Of a stretch of DNA of 64,000 nt, positions 8,363 through 18,146 are shown piece after piece. This DNA is from Mycolicibacterium litorale (GTDB lineage: Bacteria > Actinomycetota > Actinomycetes > Mycobacteriales > Mycobacteriaceae). The notes beneath the pieces were generated by a model, which saw nothing but the letters and a program-made list of their open reading frames with translations, had not been told where the DNA came from and did not search any database. A program made the position numbers and the translations under genes. The DNA lies in the NCBI RefSeq assembly GCF_010731695.1, contig NZ_AP022586.1, positions 5,146,001 to 5,210,000 of the forward strand. Direction: 5' to 3'. The number at the start of each line of letters is the position of its first letter. Position 1 is the first letter of the stretch.

Positions 8363-9223
8363 CTAGGCAGGAACCAGCTCCACCCCGGACAGCGCCACGG
8401 CGTTGTCGCGGCTCGGCGCGGTGATCGTGGCGACCAGTGCATCGCCGTGCTTCCACACGTTCGCGCGCAGCGTCTCACCCGGGAACACCACACCTGCGAA
8501 CCGGGCGCCGTACGAGGCCACCCGAGAGACGTCCCCGTCGAGGAACTCGTCGACGATCGCCTTGCACGCGATGCCGTATGTGCACAGGCCGTGCAGGATG
8601 GGCCTCGGGAAACCGGCTGCCGCAGCGAATTCCGGATCGGAGTGCAGCGGGTTGCGGTCGCCGCACAGCCGGTACAACAGCGCCTGCTGGGGCAGGATCG
8701 GCAGATCGATCTCCGCGTCGGGCGCCCGCTCCGGCGGTTCCACCGACGTCGACGGGCCCCGTTCGCCACCGAATCCGCCCTCGCCGCGGGCGAAGATGGA
8801 CCGCTTCTGCGTCCACAGCAGCGTGCCGTCCGGATCGGTGACCGTGGTCTCCGACCAGATGACCGCCGCCTTGCCCTTGTCCCAGATGTCGGTGAACCGG
8901 GTGACCGCGATCCCGGTGCCCGAGGCCGGGATCGGGCCGGGCACGCTCACGGCTTCGCTGGCGTGCAACACCTTCGACAGCTCGATGTCGATACCGGGGA
9001 ACTTCACCGACGGCGGTTCGGTCATGTGGAAGCTCTGTGCCACATTGCCGAAGGTGGGCAACACCTGCGGAGTGTTGTCCACCAGGTACCGCAACTCACG
9101 CTGATCCATCGGGTCGACGCCTGCGCCGAGTCCGAGGTGGTAGAGCTGCACATCGCTGCTCGTCCACGAGAATTCGGCGGGTGGCAGTTCGGCGCCCAGC
9201 GCCTCGTCCAGATTGATCGGCAT
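8363..9223 (-). CDS. MaoC-family double-hotdog enoyl-CoA hydratase (Rv3538-like)
   Basis: A 286-residue protein with two hotdog halves. The C-terminal half holds the hydratase-2 motif: D-R-N-P-L-H-S-D, followed by A..AGFPRPILHGLC. The Asp and His in this motif are the catalytic pair. It should hydrate an enoyl-CoA in steroid side-chain or fatty-acyl beta-oxidation. The position next to kstD equals that of Rv3538 (reported as ChsH3) in M. tuberculosis. It follows kstD by 2 nt and is transcribed with it, so it should be controlled by the KstR operator at 10910. Confidence 0.85.
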   Translation of the reverse strand: MPINLDEALGAELPPAEFSWTSSDVQLYHLGLGAGVDPMDQRELRYLVDNTPQVLPTFGNVAQSFHMTEPPSVKFPGIDIELSKVLHASEAVSVPGPIPASGTGIAVTRFTDIWDKGKAAVIWSETTVTDPDGTLLWTQKRSIFARGEGGFGGERGPSTSVEPPERAPDAEIDLPILPQQALLYRLCGDRNPLHSDPEFAAAAGFPRPILHGLCTYGIACKAIVDEFLDGDVSRVASYGARFAGVVFPGETLRANVWKHGDALVATITAPSRDNAVALSGVELVPA

Positions 9224-9225
9224 GG

Positions 9226-10908
9226 TCAGTTCTTTCCCGCGAGGTGCAGCGCGGCTAGGTATCCGAAGGTCATCGCCGGTCCGATCGTGCCGCCGGGGCC
9301 GGGATAGGTGTGTCCCATGACCGGTGCGCTGACATTGCCCGCGGCGTACAGACCTTCGATCACCGAACCGTCGTCGCGCAGCGCCCGGCCGTGCACGTCG
9401 GTGCGCACCCCGCCCTTGGTGCCGAGGTCGCCGGGAACCATCTTCGCCGCGTAGAACGGTCCGTGACTGATCTCGCCGAGGTTGGGGTTCGGCTTGTTCG
9501 TCGGGTCGCCGTAGTAACGGTCGTACGCGCTCTCACCGCGGTGGAAGTCCGCATCGACACCCGTGCGGGCGAAGCCGTTGAACCGCTCGATCGTCGCGGC
9601 CAGCGCATCGGCCGGCAGTCCGGCCTTCTCGGCCAGCTCGGCGAGGCTGTCGGCCTTGACGATCACCCCGGACTCCAGCCACTTGCGCGGAATCCGTTGA
9701 CCGGGTTGAAGTCCGGCGAAGATGTAGCGGTCGCGATACTGCTGGTCGAAGATCAACCACGCCGGGATGTTCTCGCCGGGCCCGGGGCCCTGCCCGTAGC
9801 GGCCGCCGTACATGTGGTGGCACGCCTCGACATACGGCATCGACTCGTTCATGAACCGCTTGCCCGACATGTTGACGATGATCGACCCGGGGGAGTTGCG
9901 CTCCGAGAGGGCGAACCACGGCGCGTCGACCAGCGGGACCGTCGGGCCCCACCAGGCGTCCTCCATGACATCCAGTGCGGCGCCGAGCTTCTCGGCCGCC
10001 AGGATGCCGTCGCCGGTATTCGCCTTCGCGCCGACGGTCCACTCGGTGGTGATCGGCGCGCGCTGATACTTCACCCGCATCTGCTCGTTGTGCTCGAAAC
10101 CGCCGGACCCCAGGATCACCCCTCGCCGCGCGCGGATCAGCTTCGGTTCGTCGCTCTCCGGAGCCGTCATATCGCGCACGTAGATCCCGCGGACCACACC
10201 GTCCTCGACGTACAGATCGGTCAGCGCGGTGTTGAGCAGCACCGGAACCCCGGCCTGGCGCAACGCGATGCGCAGCGGCGCGATCAACGCGCGCCCCATC
10301 CCGACGAGGTTCTTGCCGGTGGCGTTGGCCCAGACGGAGCGGACTCCGACCTTGAGGCTCCGCAACACGCCGCGGGGATGGCGTTTGAGCTGGTTGAGCC
10401 GCACGTAGTCCTGCTGCATGACCACCATGTTCAACGGCACCTTGCCGTACGGCGGTTCCAGCCCGGGCAGGTCTTCGCCGAGCTTCTTGGCGTCGAACGG
10501 CTTGGGCTCCACCGAGCGTCCCGTCGGCTTGCCGCCCGGGGTCTCGGGGTAGTAATCGGAGTAGCCGGGCACCCAGCACAGCTTGAGCGGCGAGTTCTTC
10601 AGCACGAACGACAACATCTCCGGCCCGCGCTGCAGATAGGTGTCGATCCGCTCCGGCTCGACCACGTCGCCGATGATCGCGTGCAGGTACTGACGTGCCG
10701 CCTCGGGGGTGTCTTTGACCCCGTCACGCTTGAGGACTTCGTTGTTCGGGATCCATACGCCGCCACCTGACCGCGCAGTGGAACCCCCATAGTGCGGAGC
10801 CTTCTCAACGACTATCGTCGAGAGACCCTGATGAGCTGCGGTGAGGGCGGCGACCATGCCGGCGGCACCGCTGCCCACCACGACGACGTCGTACTCCTGT
10901 CCGGTCAT
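9226..10908 (-). CDS. kstD: 3-ketosteroid delta-1-dehydrogenase
   Basis: A 560-residue flavoenzyme that introduces the C1-C2 double bond in 3-ketosteroids, preparing ring opening. The N-terminal FAD motif VVVVGSGAAGM, the KAPHYGGSTARSGGG segment and the C-terminal YPGPGGTIGPAMTFGY motif (second FAD contact and active-site loop) are all present. I chose the ATG at 10908 over an in-frame upstream start because the FAD motif follows directly and a KstR operator begins 1 nt upstream of the codon. A TATAAC -10 hexamer lies at 10923-10918, so the mRNA should carry only a few leader bases or none. The orthologue is Rv3537. Confidence 0.95.
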   Translation of the reverse strand: MTGQEYDVVVVGSGAAGMVAALTAAHQGLSTIVVEKAPHYGGSTARSGGGVWIPNNEVLKRDGVKDTPEAARQYLHAIIGDVVEPERIDTYLQRGPEMLSFVLKNSPLKLCWVPGYSDYYPETPGGKPTGRSVEPKPFDAKKLGEDLPGLEPPYGKVPLNMVVMQQDYVRLNQLKRHPRGVLRSLKVGVRSVWANATGKNLVGMGRALIAPLRIALRQAGVPVLLNTALTDLYVEDGVVRGIYVRDMTAPESDEPKLIRARRGVILGSGGFEHNEQMRVKYQRAPITTEWTVGAKANTGDGILAAEKLGAALDVMEDAWWGPTVPLVDAPWFALSERNSPGSIIVNMSGKRFMNESMPYVEACHHMYGGRYGQGPGPGENIPAWLIFDQQYRDRYIFAGLQPGQRIPRKWLESGVIVKADSLAELAEKAGLPADALAATIERFNGFARTGVDADFHRGESAYDRYYGDPTNKPNPNLGEISHGPFYAAKMVPGDLGTKGGVRTDVHGRALRDDGSVIEGLYAAGNVSAPVMGHTYPGPGGTIGPAMTFGYLAALHLAGKN

Positions 10909-10909
10909 G

Positions 10910-10923
10910 TAGAACACGTTATA
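10910..10923. promoter_or_regulatory. KstR operator between kstD and hsaE
   Basis: TAGAACACGTTATA fits the KstR consensus TNNAACNNGTTNNA at every fixed base. It abuts the kstD start codon and lies 59 nt upstream of hsaE, so one site can control both divergent units. On the kstD strand it contains the TATAAC -10 element. Confidence 0.9.
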
Positions 10924-10981
10924 GAATTGCCCGGCCGACCCACAACTGCGCCGGTCGACGAAACGAGGGGACTTCACCTAG

Positions 10982-11767
10982 ATGCTCAGTTCAGCGGTAC
11001 GTGAGCAGCTCGCCGCCGACCTCGCCCAAGCCGAGCGCAGCCGGGTGCCGACCACACCCTTGACCGACCGCCACGCCGACATCGATGTCGTCGACGCCTA
11101 CGAGATCCAGCTCATCAACATCCGCCAGAAAGTCGCCGAAGGCGCCCGCATCATCGGCCACAAGGTGGGTCTCTCGTCGGAGGCGATGCAGAAGATGATG
11201 GGCGTCGACGAACCCGACTACGGCCACCTCCTCGACGACATGCAGGTCTACGAGGACAAGCCGGTGCAGAGCGCGAACTACCTCTATCCGCGCGTCGAGG
11301 TCGAGGTCGGTTTCATCCTCGCCGACGACCTCCCCGGCGCGGGCTGCACCGAGGAGGACGTGCTCGCGGCGACCGCGGCGTTCGCCCCGGCGATCGAGCT
11401 GATCGACACCCGCATCACCGATTGGAAGATCAAGCTCTGCGACACGATTGCGGACAACGCCTCGTCGGCGGGCTGGGTGCTGGGCGAGGCGCGAGTCTCG
11501 CCGAAGGACATCGACATCAAGTCCATCGACGCCGTGCTCACCAACAACGGTGAGACCGTCGCCGAGGGACGCAGTGATGCGGTGCTGGGCAATCCGGTCA
11601 CCGCGGTGGCGTGGCTGGCCCGCAAGGTCGAGGGTTTCGGGGTGCGCCTGCGCGCCGGGGACATCGTGTTGCCGGGTTCGTGCACGCGTGCGATAGATGC
11701 ACCTCCCGGCAGCCATTTCGTGGCCGACTTCGCCGGGTTAGGTTCAGTAAAGCTGAGTTTCGAATAG
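10982..11767 (+). CDS. hsaE: 2-hydroxypenta-2,4-dienoate hydratase
   Basis: A 261-residue member of the fumarylacetoacetate hydrolase-like hydratase family. In cholesterol ring A/B degradation it hydrates 2-hydroxy-2,4-hexadienoate to 4-hydroxy-2-oxohexanoate. The [12 protein letters not shown] segment and the acidic VEVEVGF motif (divalent-metal ligands) match the family, as does the C-terminal [12 protein letters not shown]. The gene heads hsaE-hsaG-hsaF, divergent from kstD with a KstR site between, as for Rv3536c. The ATG at 10982 gives the usual length. Confidence 0.95.
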   Translation: MLSSAVREQLAADLAQAERSRVPTTPLTDRHADIDVVDAYEIQLINIRQKVAEGARIIGHKVGLSSEAMQKMMGVDEPDYGHLLDDMQVYEDKPVQSANYLYPRVEVEVGFILADDLPGAGCTEEDVLAATAAFAPAIELIDTRITDWKIKLCDTIADNASSAGWVLGEARVSPKDIDIKSIDAVLTNNGETVAEGRSDAVLGNPVTAVAWLARKVEGFGVRLRAGDIVLPGSCTRAIDAPPGSHFVADFAGLGSVKLSFE

Positions 11768-11777
11768 GGAGAGGCAT

Positions 11778-12710
11778 ATGCCGGAGAAGCTTCAAGTCGC
11801 GATCGTCGGGTCCGGCAACATCAGCACCGACCTGCTCTACAAGCTGCAACGGTCGGAGTACCTCGAGCCTCGCTGGATGATCGGCATCGATCCCGAGTCA
11901 GAAGGGCTCGCCCGCGCCCGCAAACTCGGGTTGGAGACCTCGCACGAGGGCGTCGACTGGCTGCTCGCCCAGGACGAGAAGCCCGATCTGGTCTTCGAGG
12001 CGACGAGCGCCTACGTGCACAAGGCCGCCGCACCGCGCTACGAGGAAGCCGGGATTCGCGCCATCGATCTCACCCCGGCCGCGGTCGGCCCGGCCGTCAT
12101 CCCGCCGGCCAACCTGCGTGAGCACCTCAACGCCCCCAACGTCAACATGATCACCTGCGGCGGACAGGCGACCATCCCGATCGTCTACGCGGTGTCGCGT
12201 GCGGTCGCCGAGCAGGGGTCCACGGTGCCGTATGCGGAGATCGTCGCGTCGGTGTCGTCGAGCTCGGCCGGTCCCGGCACACGCGCCAACATCGACGAGT
12301 TCACCAAGACCACGAGCAAGGGCGTGGAGACGATCGGCGGCGCGCGGCGCGGTAAGGCGATCATCATCCTCAACCCGGCAGATCCGCCGATGATCATGCG
12401 CGACACCATCTTCTGCGCGATCCCCGAAGACGCCGACCGCGACGCGATCGCCCAGTCGATCCGCGACGTGGTCGCGGAGGTGCAGACGTATGTGCCCGGT
12501 TACCGCCTGCTCAACGACCCGCAGTTCGACGACCCCTCCATCAACTCCGGCGGGCAGGCTGTGGTGACCACCTTCGTCGAGGTCGAAGGCGCCGGTGACT
12601 ATCTGCCGCCGTACGCCGGCAATCTCGACATCATGACGGCGGCCGCCGCGAAGGTCGGCGAGGAAATCGCGAAGGAATCCCTCTCTTTGGCAGGAGGTGC
12701 GCAGTCATGA
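11778..12710 (+). CDS. hsaG: Acetaldehyde/propionaldehyde dehydrogenase (acylating)
   Basis: A 310-residue NAD-dependent enzyme that converts the aldehyde released by HsaF to its acyl-CoA (propionyl-CoA in cholesterol breakdown). The Rossmann motif [11 protein letters not shown] is at the N-terminus and the catalytic Cys127 is in [12 protein letters not shown]. It forms a complex with HsaF in which the aldehyde is channelled. It starts 10 nt after hsaE and overlaps hsaF by ATGA. The orthologue is Rv3535c. Confidence 0.95.
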   Translation: MPEKLQVAIVGSGNISTDLLYKLQRSEYLEPRWMIGIDPESEGLARARKLGLETSHEGVDWLLAQDEKPDLVFEATSAYVHKAAAPRYEEAGIRAIDLTPAAVGPAVIPPANLREHLNAPNVNMITCGGQATIPIVYAVSRAVAEQGSTVPYAEIVASVSSSSAGPGTRANIDEFTKTTSKGVETIGGARRGKAIIILNPADPPMIMRDTIFCAIPEDADRDAIAQSIRDVVAEVQTYVPGYRLLNDPQFDDPSINSGGQAVVTTFVEVEGAGDYLPPYAGNLDIMTAAAAKVGEEIAKESLSLAGGAQS

Positions 12711-13762
12711 GCACCAGAGACATCTTCTTCAACCCGATCTGGGACGTGCGGATGACCGACACGTCGCTGCGCGACGGATCGCACCACAAACGCCACCAGT
12801 TCACCGCCGACGAGGTGCAGGCCATCGTCGCCGCACTGGACACCGCCGGCGTCCCGGTCATCGAGGTGACGCACGGGGACGGTCTCGGCGGGTCGAGTTT
12901 CAACTACGGCTTCTCGAAAACGCCTGAGCAGGAACTGATCAAGCTCGCCGCCGAGACCGCTAAGGAAGCCAAGATCGCGTTCCTCATGCTGCCCGGCGTG
13001 GGCACCAAGGAGGACATCAAGGAGGCGCAGAACAACGGCGGGTCCATCTGCCGGATCGCGACCCACTGCACCGAGGCCGACGTGTCCATCCAGCACTTCG
13101 GGCTGGCACGCGAACTCGGACTGGAGACCGTCGGCTTCCTGATGATGAGCCACACCATCCCGCCGGAGAAGCTCGCCAAGCAGGCGCGCATCATGGCCGA
13201 CGCCGGCTGCCAGTGCGTCTACGTCGTCGACTCCGCGGGCGCGCTGGTGCTCGAAGGAGTGCGCGACCGGGTCGCCGCGCTGGTCGCCGAACTGGGTTCG
13301 GATGCTCAAGTCGGTTTCCACGGCCACGAGAATCTCGGCCTGGGCGTGGCCAATTCGGTCGAGGCCGTCCGGGCCGGCGCCAAGCAGATCGACGGCTCGT
13401 GCCGCCGCTTCGGCGCCGGCGCCGGCAACGCGCCGGTCGAGGCGCTCATCGGGGTGTTCGACAAGATCGGCGTCAAGACCGGCATCGACTTCTTCGACAT
13501 CGCCGACGCCGCCGAAGAGGTCGTCGCACCCGCGATGCCGCAGGAATGCCTGCTGGACCGCAACGCGCTCATCATGGGCTACTCGGGGGTGTACTCGAGC
13601 TTCCTCAAGCACGCCATCCGCCAGTCGGAGCGTTACGGCGTCCCCGCACACCAGCTCCTGCACCGAGCCGGCCAGCGCAAGCTGATCGGCGGTCAGGAAG
13701 ACCAGCTCATCGACATCGCGCTGGAGATCAAGCGCGAGCAGGAGGCGGCGGCGACGTCCTAG
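12707..13762 (+). CDS. hsaF: 4-hydroxy-2-oxovalerate (oxohexanoate) aldolase
   Basis: A 351-residue DmpG-type aldolase that splits 4-hydroxy-2-oxohexanoate to pyruvate and propanal. [15 protein letters not shown] carries the metal-binding Asp and catalytic residues, and GFHGHENLG supplies the HxH metal ligands. A C-terminal DmpG communication domain follows from about residue 275. The ATGA overlap with hsaG matches the two-protein aldolase-dehydrogenase complex. The orthologue is Rv3534c. The stop codon lies in a CTAG shared with the convergent DedA gene. Confidence 0.95.
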   Translation: MSTRDIFFNPIWDVRMTDTSLRDGSHHKRHQFTADEVQAIVAALDTAGVPVIEVTHGDGLGGSSFNYGFSKTPEQELIKLAAETAKEAKIAFLMLPGVGTKEDIKEAQNNGGSICRIATHCTEADVSIQHFGLARELGLETVGFLMMSHTIPPEKLAKQARIMADAGCQCVYVVDSAGALVLEGVRDRVAALVAELGSDAQVGFHGHENLGLGVANSVEAVRAGAKQIDGSCRRFGAGAGNAPVEALIGVFDKIGVKTGIDFFDIADAAEEVVAPAMPQECLLDRNALIMGYSGVYSSFLKHAIRQSERYGVPAHQLLHRAGQRKLIGGQEDQLIDIALEIKREQEAAATS

Positions 13763-14400
13763 GCGGATCGGGCGCGCACGCGCCGGAACAGCCACACGGC
13801 GATCGCCACACCGACCGCGGTGAACACGACGAACTGGTAGCGAGACAACCAACCGGACACCGTTTCCCACTGTCCGCCGAGGTGGTAGCCGGCCACGATC
13901 AGCAGGCTGTTCCACATCGCGCTGCCCAACGCCGTGAGCGCGATGAACCGGATGACCGGCATGCGCTGCAGACCGGCCGGCACCGAGACGAGGCTTCGGA
14001 CCACGGGAATCATGCGGCCGAACAACACCGCCTTGGTCCCGTGCCGGTGGAACCAGTCCTCGCTCTTCGCCAGGTCGTCGGCGGAGAACAGCGGTAGCCG
14101 CTCGGCCAGCCGATAGACCCGGTCGCGCCCGAAGAGGACGCCCACCAGGTAGAGCAGCACGGCGCCGACGACGGAACCCGCGGTGGTCCAGGTGATCGCC
14201 TCGAACAACGTCATGTCTCCGCGGGCGGCCGCGAAGCCCGCCAGCGGCAGGATGACCTCGCTGGGGATCGGTGGAAACAGGTTCTCGGCGGCGATCGCGA
14301 CTCCCGCGCCGATGCCGCCCAGCCGCTCCATCAGCTGCACCGCCCACCCGGCCGCTCCGCCGATCTCGGGTGACGTGCTCGCGACGGCCGTGGCATCCAT
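13759..14400 (-). CDS. DedA/SNARE-associated family integral membrane protein
   Basis: A 213-residue polytopic protein of the DedA family, proposed lipid flippases or scramblases of the inner membrane. Family features are the [18 protein letters not shown] segment, the [17 protein letters not shown] motif with its conserved Arg residues, and four to five hydrophobic helices. I set the start at ATG 14400; a TTG at 14433 would add 11 residues. Its stop and that of hsaF use the same CTAG tetramer, so the two transcripts converge with no terminator space. It is probably unrelated to steroid use. Confidence 0.87.
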   Translation of the reverse strand: MDATAVASTSPEIGGAAGWAVQLMERLGGIGAGVAIAAENLFPPIPSEVILPLAGFAAARGDMTLFEAITWTTAGSVVGAVLLYLVGVLFGRDRVYRLAERLPLFSADDLAKSEDWFHRHGTKAVLFGRMIPVVRSLVSVPAGLQRMPVIRFIALTALGSAMWNSLLIVAGYHLGGQWETVSGWLSRYQFVVFTAVGVAIAVWLFRRVRARSA

Positions 14401-14578
14401 GGCACCGACAATAGATAAGCGATCAGTCGGCAAACGGTGACGTCACCGGCGCTGCGGCGCTGCGGCACAGCGTCGCCGCGGCGCGCCGCTAGTCTGTGGT
14501 GCGTCGCCGCTTCCTGCGGGGGCACGCTGAACCCAGGTTCGGCTCCACCGCGACATCGGAGACGCCCTGAACGACCCG

Positions 14579-15229
14579 GTGACAGTGATCGTCCGCCCGC
14601 GAGCGCGGGGGATGATCCATCTCGTCTCGGCGATCGTGGCGGTCCTGGCCGGCGGGGCGCTGGTTTCGGTGGCATGGCGCGGAGCGGGTGAGTCCCGGGC
14701 CGGCTGGGCGGCGCTGATCTACGTGGTCGCGATCATCGCCATGTTCAGCATCAGCGCGACTTATCACCGCGTGCGATGGACGTCGCCTGCCGCCGAGAAG
14801 TGGATGATGCGGGTCGACCACTCGCTGATCTTCGTCTTCATCGCCGCCACCTACACGCCGTTCGCGGTGCTGGCGATGCCGCCGGACGTCGGGATCCGGC
14901 TACTGGTCGTCGTGTGGACCGGGGCGCTGGCCGGTGTCGCCCTGAAGATGGTGTGGCCGTCGGCACCCCGCTGGGTCGGCGTACCGCTCTACCTGATGCT
15001 CGGATACGTGGCGCTGCTGTTCGCCGAGACGCTGCTGGCAGGCGCGGGCTTCGCCGCCGTTGCCCTGCTCGTCGCCGGCGCCGTGCTCTACAACGTCGGG
15101 GCCGTCTTCTACGGTGCACGCTGGCCCAACCCCTGGCCCGCGACCTTCGCCCACCACGAGTTCTTCCACGCGTTCACCGCCGCCGGGGCCGTCTGCCACT
15201 TCGCCGCCATCTGGCTGGTCATCCAGTAG
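14579..15229 (+). CDS. Hemolysin III / PAQR family membrane protein
   Basis: A 216-residue protein with about seven hydrophobic helices. HlyIII/PAQR hallmarks are S-A-TYHR (about residues 60-66), DHSLIF (about 80) and the C-terminal HHEFFHAF, whose Ser, Asp and His residues form the metal site of this superfamily. Its role in bacteria is uncertain; the haemolysin name is historical. The GTG start at 14579 gives a normal length. Upstream is a 178-bp intergenic stretch after the divergent DedA gene. Confidence 0.87.
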   Translation: MTVIVRPRARGMIHLVSAIVAVLAGGALVSVAWRGAGESRAGWAALIYVVAIIAMFSISATYHRVRWTSPAAEKWMMRVDHSLIFVFIAATYTPFAVLAMPPDVGIRLLVVVWTGALAGVALKMVWPSAPRWVGVPLYLMLGYVALLFAETLLAGAGFAAVALLVAGAVLYNVGAVFYGARWPNPWPATFAHHEFFHAFTAAGAVCHFAAIWLVIQ

Positions 15230-15247
15230 TCGGACCCGCCGGGCACG

Positions 15248-17335
15248 ATGGGTCCCATGCCGACCCGTGATGACGCCCAGGCGCTGCTCGAACAACTCGC
15301 CGGTCCGCAGGCCACGCTGCGCGACGACCAGTGGACCGCGATCGAGGCGCTGGTGATCCACCGACGTCAGGCGCTGGTCGTGCAGCGCACCGGTTGGGGC
15401 AAGTCGGCGGTCTACTTCATCTCCGCCAAGCTGCTGCGGGCCGCCGGCCGCGGACCCACCGTGATCGTCTCGCCGCTGCTGGCCCTCATGCGCAACCAGG
15501 TCGCCGCCGCCGAGCGCGCCGGCGTCCGGGCAGCGACCATCAACTCCGGCAACGTCGCCGAATGGGAGGACATCCACGCGCGCGTGCAGGGCGGCGACCT
15601 CGACGTCCTGCTGGTCAGCCCGGAGCGGCTCAACAACCCCGACTTCCGCGACGCCGTCCTGCCGGCGCTCGCCGCCGACGCGGGGCTGGTGGTGGTCGAC
15701 GAAGCGCACTGCGTCTCGGACTGGGGCCACGACTTCCGCCCCGACTACCGGCGCATCCGCACGCTGATCGCCGAACTCGGCAAGGACATCCCGGTGCTGG
15801 CCACCACGGCCACCGCCAACGACCGGGTGGTGGACGACGTGGCGGCGCAGCTCGGTGTCGGCGGGCGCGACACGCTGGTGCTGCGCGGTGGGCTGGACCG
15901 CGAGTCGCTGCGGCTGTCCGTCGTGCAGGCGGGCAACCCCGCGCAACGCGCCGCGTGGATCGCCACGCACCTCGGCGAGCTACCCGGCTCGGGCATCGTC
16001 TACACGCTCACCGTCGCGCAGGCCCACGACATCGCCGGGCTGCTCCGCGAACACGGCCACGCCGTCGCCGCCTACACGGGGTCCACCGACCCGACCGAAC
16101 GCGAACAACTCGAGGCGGACCTGCTGGCCAACCGGGTCAAGGCGCTGGTCGCGACGTCGGCGCTCGGCATGGGTTTCGACAAACCCGACCTCGGCTTCGT
16201 GATCCATCTCGGTGCGCCGTCCTCGCCGATCGCCTACTACCAGCAGGTGGGCCGCGCCGGCCGCGCCACGTCCAGTGCGGAGGTCGTGCTGTTACCCGGG
16301 CGCGAGGATCAAGAGGTCTGGCGCTATTTCGCGTCGGTGGCGTTCCCGTCGGAAGCGATGGTGCGCAGCGTGATCGGGGCTCTCGAGACCGACCGGCCGC
16401 AGTCGACACCCGCTCTCGAGCCGCTCGTCGACCTCAACCGCAGCCGCCTGGAGATGGTGCTCAAGGTGCTCGACGTCGACGGTGCGGTGCGGCGGGTCAA
16501 GGGCGGATGGGTCGGCACGGGTCAGCCGTGGACCTACGACGAGGAGCGCTACCGCAAACTCGACGAGGCGCGGCGGCGTGAGCAGCAGGCCATGCTCGAC
16601 TACCAGAGCACCGACGGCTGCCGGATGGCGTTCCTGCGCCGTCAGCTCGACGACCCGGACCTGCGCGAGGGCGACCGGTGTGGGCGGTGCGACAACTGCA
16701 CGGGCACCCGGCGGGCAGCGGAGGTCGACACCGCCGCGGCCGAGGACACCCGCCGCAGGCTGATGCGCCCCGGCGTCGAGCTCAGCCCGCGCAAGCAGTG
16801 GCCGTCGGGACTTGCCAAGCTCGGGTTGGACCTCAGTGGCCGGATCCACGACGGCCCCGCGACCGGCCGGGTGATCGGCAGGCTGACCGATCTCGGCTGG
16901 GGTGCGCGCCTGCGCCGGGTGCTCGACGCACCCGGCGGTGAGGTCACCGACGACGTGGTCCGCGCCGCCATCGACGTGCTGGCCGCCTGGGAGTGGCGGA
17001 CGCGTCCGGTCGCGGTGCTCGCGATGGATTCGGACACCCGCCCGGTACTGATCCGGTCACTGGCCGCCCGGCTCGCCGAACTGGGCCGGCTCACTGATCT
17101 CGGCACGTTGCCGTACCGGCCGGGCCGGCGTCCCGTCACGGCCGCGAACTCCGCGTATCGCGTTGCGGCGCTCCATGACTCGTGGGTGGTGCCGTCGCTC
17201 GACGGAGTGACGGGTCCGGTGCTGCTGGTCGACGACCTCGCCGACACCGGCTGGACGATCACCATGGCTGCGCGGGTGGTCCGCGCCGCGGGCGCTTCCG
17301 AGGTGCTGCCGTTCGCGGTGGCCGCCGTCAGCTAG
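15248..17335 (+). CDS. RecQ-family ATP-dependent DNA helicase with C-terminal phosphoribosyltransferase-like domain
   Basis: A 695-residue protein. Residues 20-350 form the SF2 helicase core: Walker A RTGWGKS at 47-53, DEAHC near 151, TATAND, and ALGMGFDKPD with QQVGRAGR (motifs V and VI). A RecQ zinc motif follows, with Cys458, Cys478, Cys481 and Cys484. The last 130 residues are not a usual HRDC: they contain VLLVDDLADTGWT (about 659-671), the PRPP-loop pattern of ComF-type and other phosphoribosyltransferases. The protein therefore joins DNA unwinding to a PRTase-like module. An ATG at 15257 is an alternative start. Confidence 0.9.
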   Translation: MGPMPTRDDAQALLEQLAGPQATLRDDQWTAIEALVIHRRQALVVQRTGWGKSAVYFISAKLLRAAGRGPTVIVSPLLALMRNQVAAAERAGVRAATINSGNVAEWEDIHARVQGGDLDVLLVSPERLNNPDFRDAVLPALAADAGLVVVDEAHCVSDWGHDFRPDYRRIRTLIAELGKDIPVLATTATANDRVVDDVAAQLGVGGRDTLVLRGGLDRESLRLSVVQAGNPAQRAAWIATHLGELPGSGIVYTLTVAQAHDIAGLLREHGHAVAAYTGSTDPTEREQLEADLLANRVKALVATSALGMGFDKPDLGFVIHLGAPSSPIAYYQQVGRAGRATSSAEVVLLPGREDQEVWRYFASVAFPSEAMVRSVIGALETDRPQSTPALEPLVDLNRSRLEMVLKVLDVDGAVRRVKGGWVGTGQPWTYDEERYRKLDEARRREQQAMLDYQSTDGCRMAFLRRQLDDPDLREGDRCGRCDNCTGTRRAAEVDTAAAEDTRRRLMRPGVELSPRKQWPSGLAKLGLDLSGRIHDGPATGRVIGRLTDLGWGARLRRVLDAPGGEVTDDVVRAAIDVLAAWEWRTRPVAVLAMDSDTRPVLIRSLAARLAELGRLTDLGTLPYRPGRRPVTAANSAYRVAALHDSWVVPSLDGVTGPVLLVDDLADTGWTITMAARVVRAAGASEVLPFAVAAVS

Positions 17336-17360
17336 CCGGCCGGGTCGCACGGCGGGGCGG

Positions 17361-18017
17361 TCAGCGCTGCAACCTGTGCCGGGCGACTTCGGCCGCGCCG
17401 TTTCCGGTGATGAGCCACAACGTCGTCAGGCTGGTGACGAGGTCGTCGACGGAGACCTCCGCGCGGCCGTCGAGGAACGCGAGTATCGCATCGGCGGTCC
17501 CGCCGACGATGAAGGCGGGGGCGACTTCGGCGAGCGGGTCTTTCTCCAGCTCGACCCCGTGGATGCTGCGCGCATGGCCCACCAGCACGGCCGTCAGTCC
17601 ACGCATCACGCTGCCTCGATGATCGTGCAGGACAGGCGAACTGGCGACTCCGCCGAGGAGGATCCGTCCTCGTCGGGGGTCGTCCACCAGGGTGCGCACC
17701 AGCGCATCGACAGCCGCTCTGGCCTGCGTTTCGAGCGGTTCGGCGGACGTGGCGGCCACCGCGGCCATGGTGGCGGCGCGGACCTCGTCGGCGATGGCGT
17801 CCACAGCGGCCGTCGCCACCTCGTCGAGGCCGGTGAAACTCTCGTAGAAGTACCGCTTGTTCAAGCCTGCGGCGGCGCAGAGTCGGTCGACGGTGATCGT
17901 TCGCCAATCGTTGGCGGCGATGGCGTCGATCGCGGCGTCCAGCAACCGGGCGCGCCGAAGCAGGCGGCGGGAGTCGGCGGACTGTCCGCCGTAACTCCGG
18001 CCCGGGGTGTCTGTCAC
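17361..18017 (-). CDS. TetR-family transcriptional regulator of the divergent P450 operon
   Basis: A 218-residue protein with an N-terminal helix-turn-helix: ITVDRLCAAAGLNKRYFYESF (starting near residue 40) is the TetR pattern with Tyr-Phe-Tyr before the hinge. The C-terminal half is a helical ligand-binding domain. The GTG at 18017 was chosen because translation further upstream would run into the divergent promoter and the operator-like repeats at 18080-18126. The TetR, SDR and P450 set resembles the Rv3057c-Rv3058c-Rv3059 locus. It probably represses the divergent operon. Confidence 0.85.
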   Translation of the reverse strand: MTDTPGRSYGGQSADSRRLLRRARLLDAAIDAIAANDWRTITVDRLCAAAGLNKRYFYESFTGLDEVATAAVDAIADEVRAATMAAVAATSAEPLETQARAAVDALVRTLVDDPRRGRILLGGVASSPVLHDHRGSVMRGLTAVLVGHARSIHGVELEKDPLAEVAPAFIVGGTADAILAFLDGRAEVSVDDLVTSLTTLWLITGNGAAEVARHRLQR

Positions 18018-18079
18018 CAGAGAATGGTCCCACTCCGGGCCTGCCCCGACCGAGGGGTGTCTTGACAGGGTGCAACACT

Positions 18080-18126
18080 TCTGGCACGGTCTCGTACCAG
18101 ATGATCTGACACCACCTCGTGCCAGA
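18080..18126. promoter_or_regulatory. Candidate TetR operator array
   Basis: TCTGGCACG (18080-18088) and CGTACCAGA (18093-18101) form an inverted repeat with one mismatch and a 4-nt centre. CGTGCCAGA (18118-18126) is the exact reverse complement of the first arm. The array sits between the TetR gene and the divergent operon, the usual place for autoregulation. That this TetR protein binds it is inference. Confidence 0.55.
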
Positions 18127-18146
18127 ACGAGTCGACAGGAGTGCTC

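Noticed and set aside
9310..10770. 486-codon open frame on the + strand across kstD
   Set aside because: It is antisense to a clear KstD with FAD motifs; composition is the Arg/His/Val-rich type produced by high-GC codon bias, with no motif.
12599..14347. 582-codon open frame on the minus strand across hsaG, hsaF and DedA
   Set aside because: It overlaps three well-supported genes and reads as low-complexity shadow sequence.
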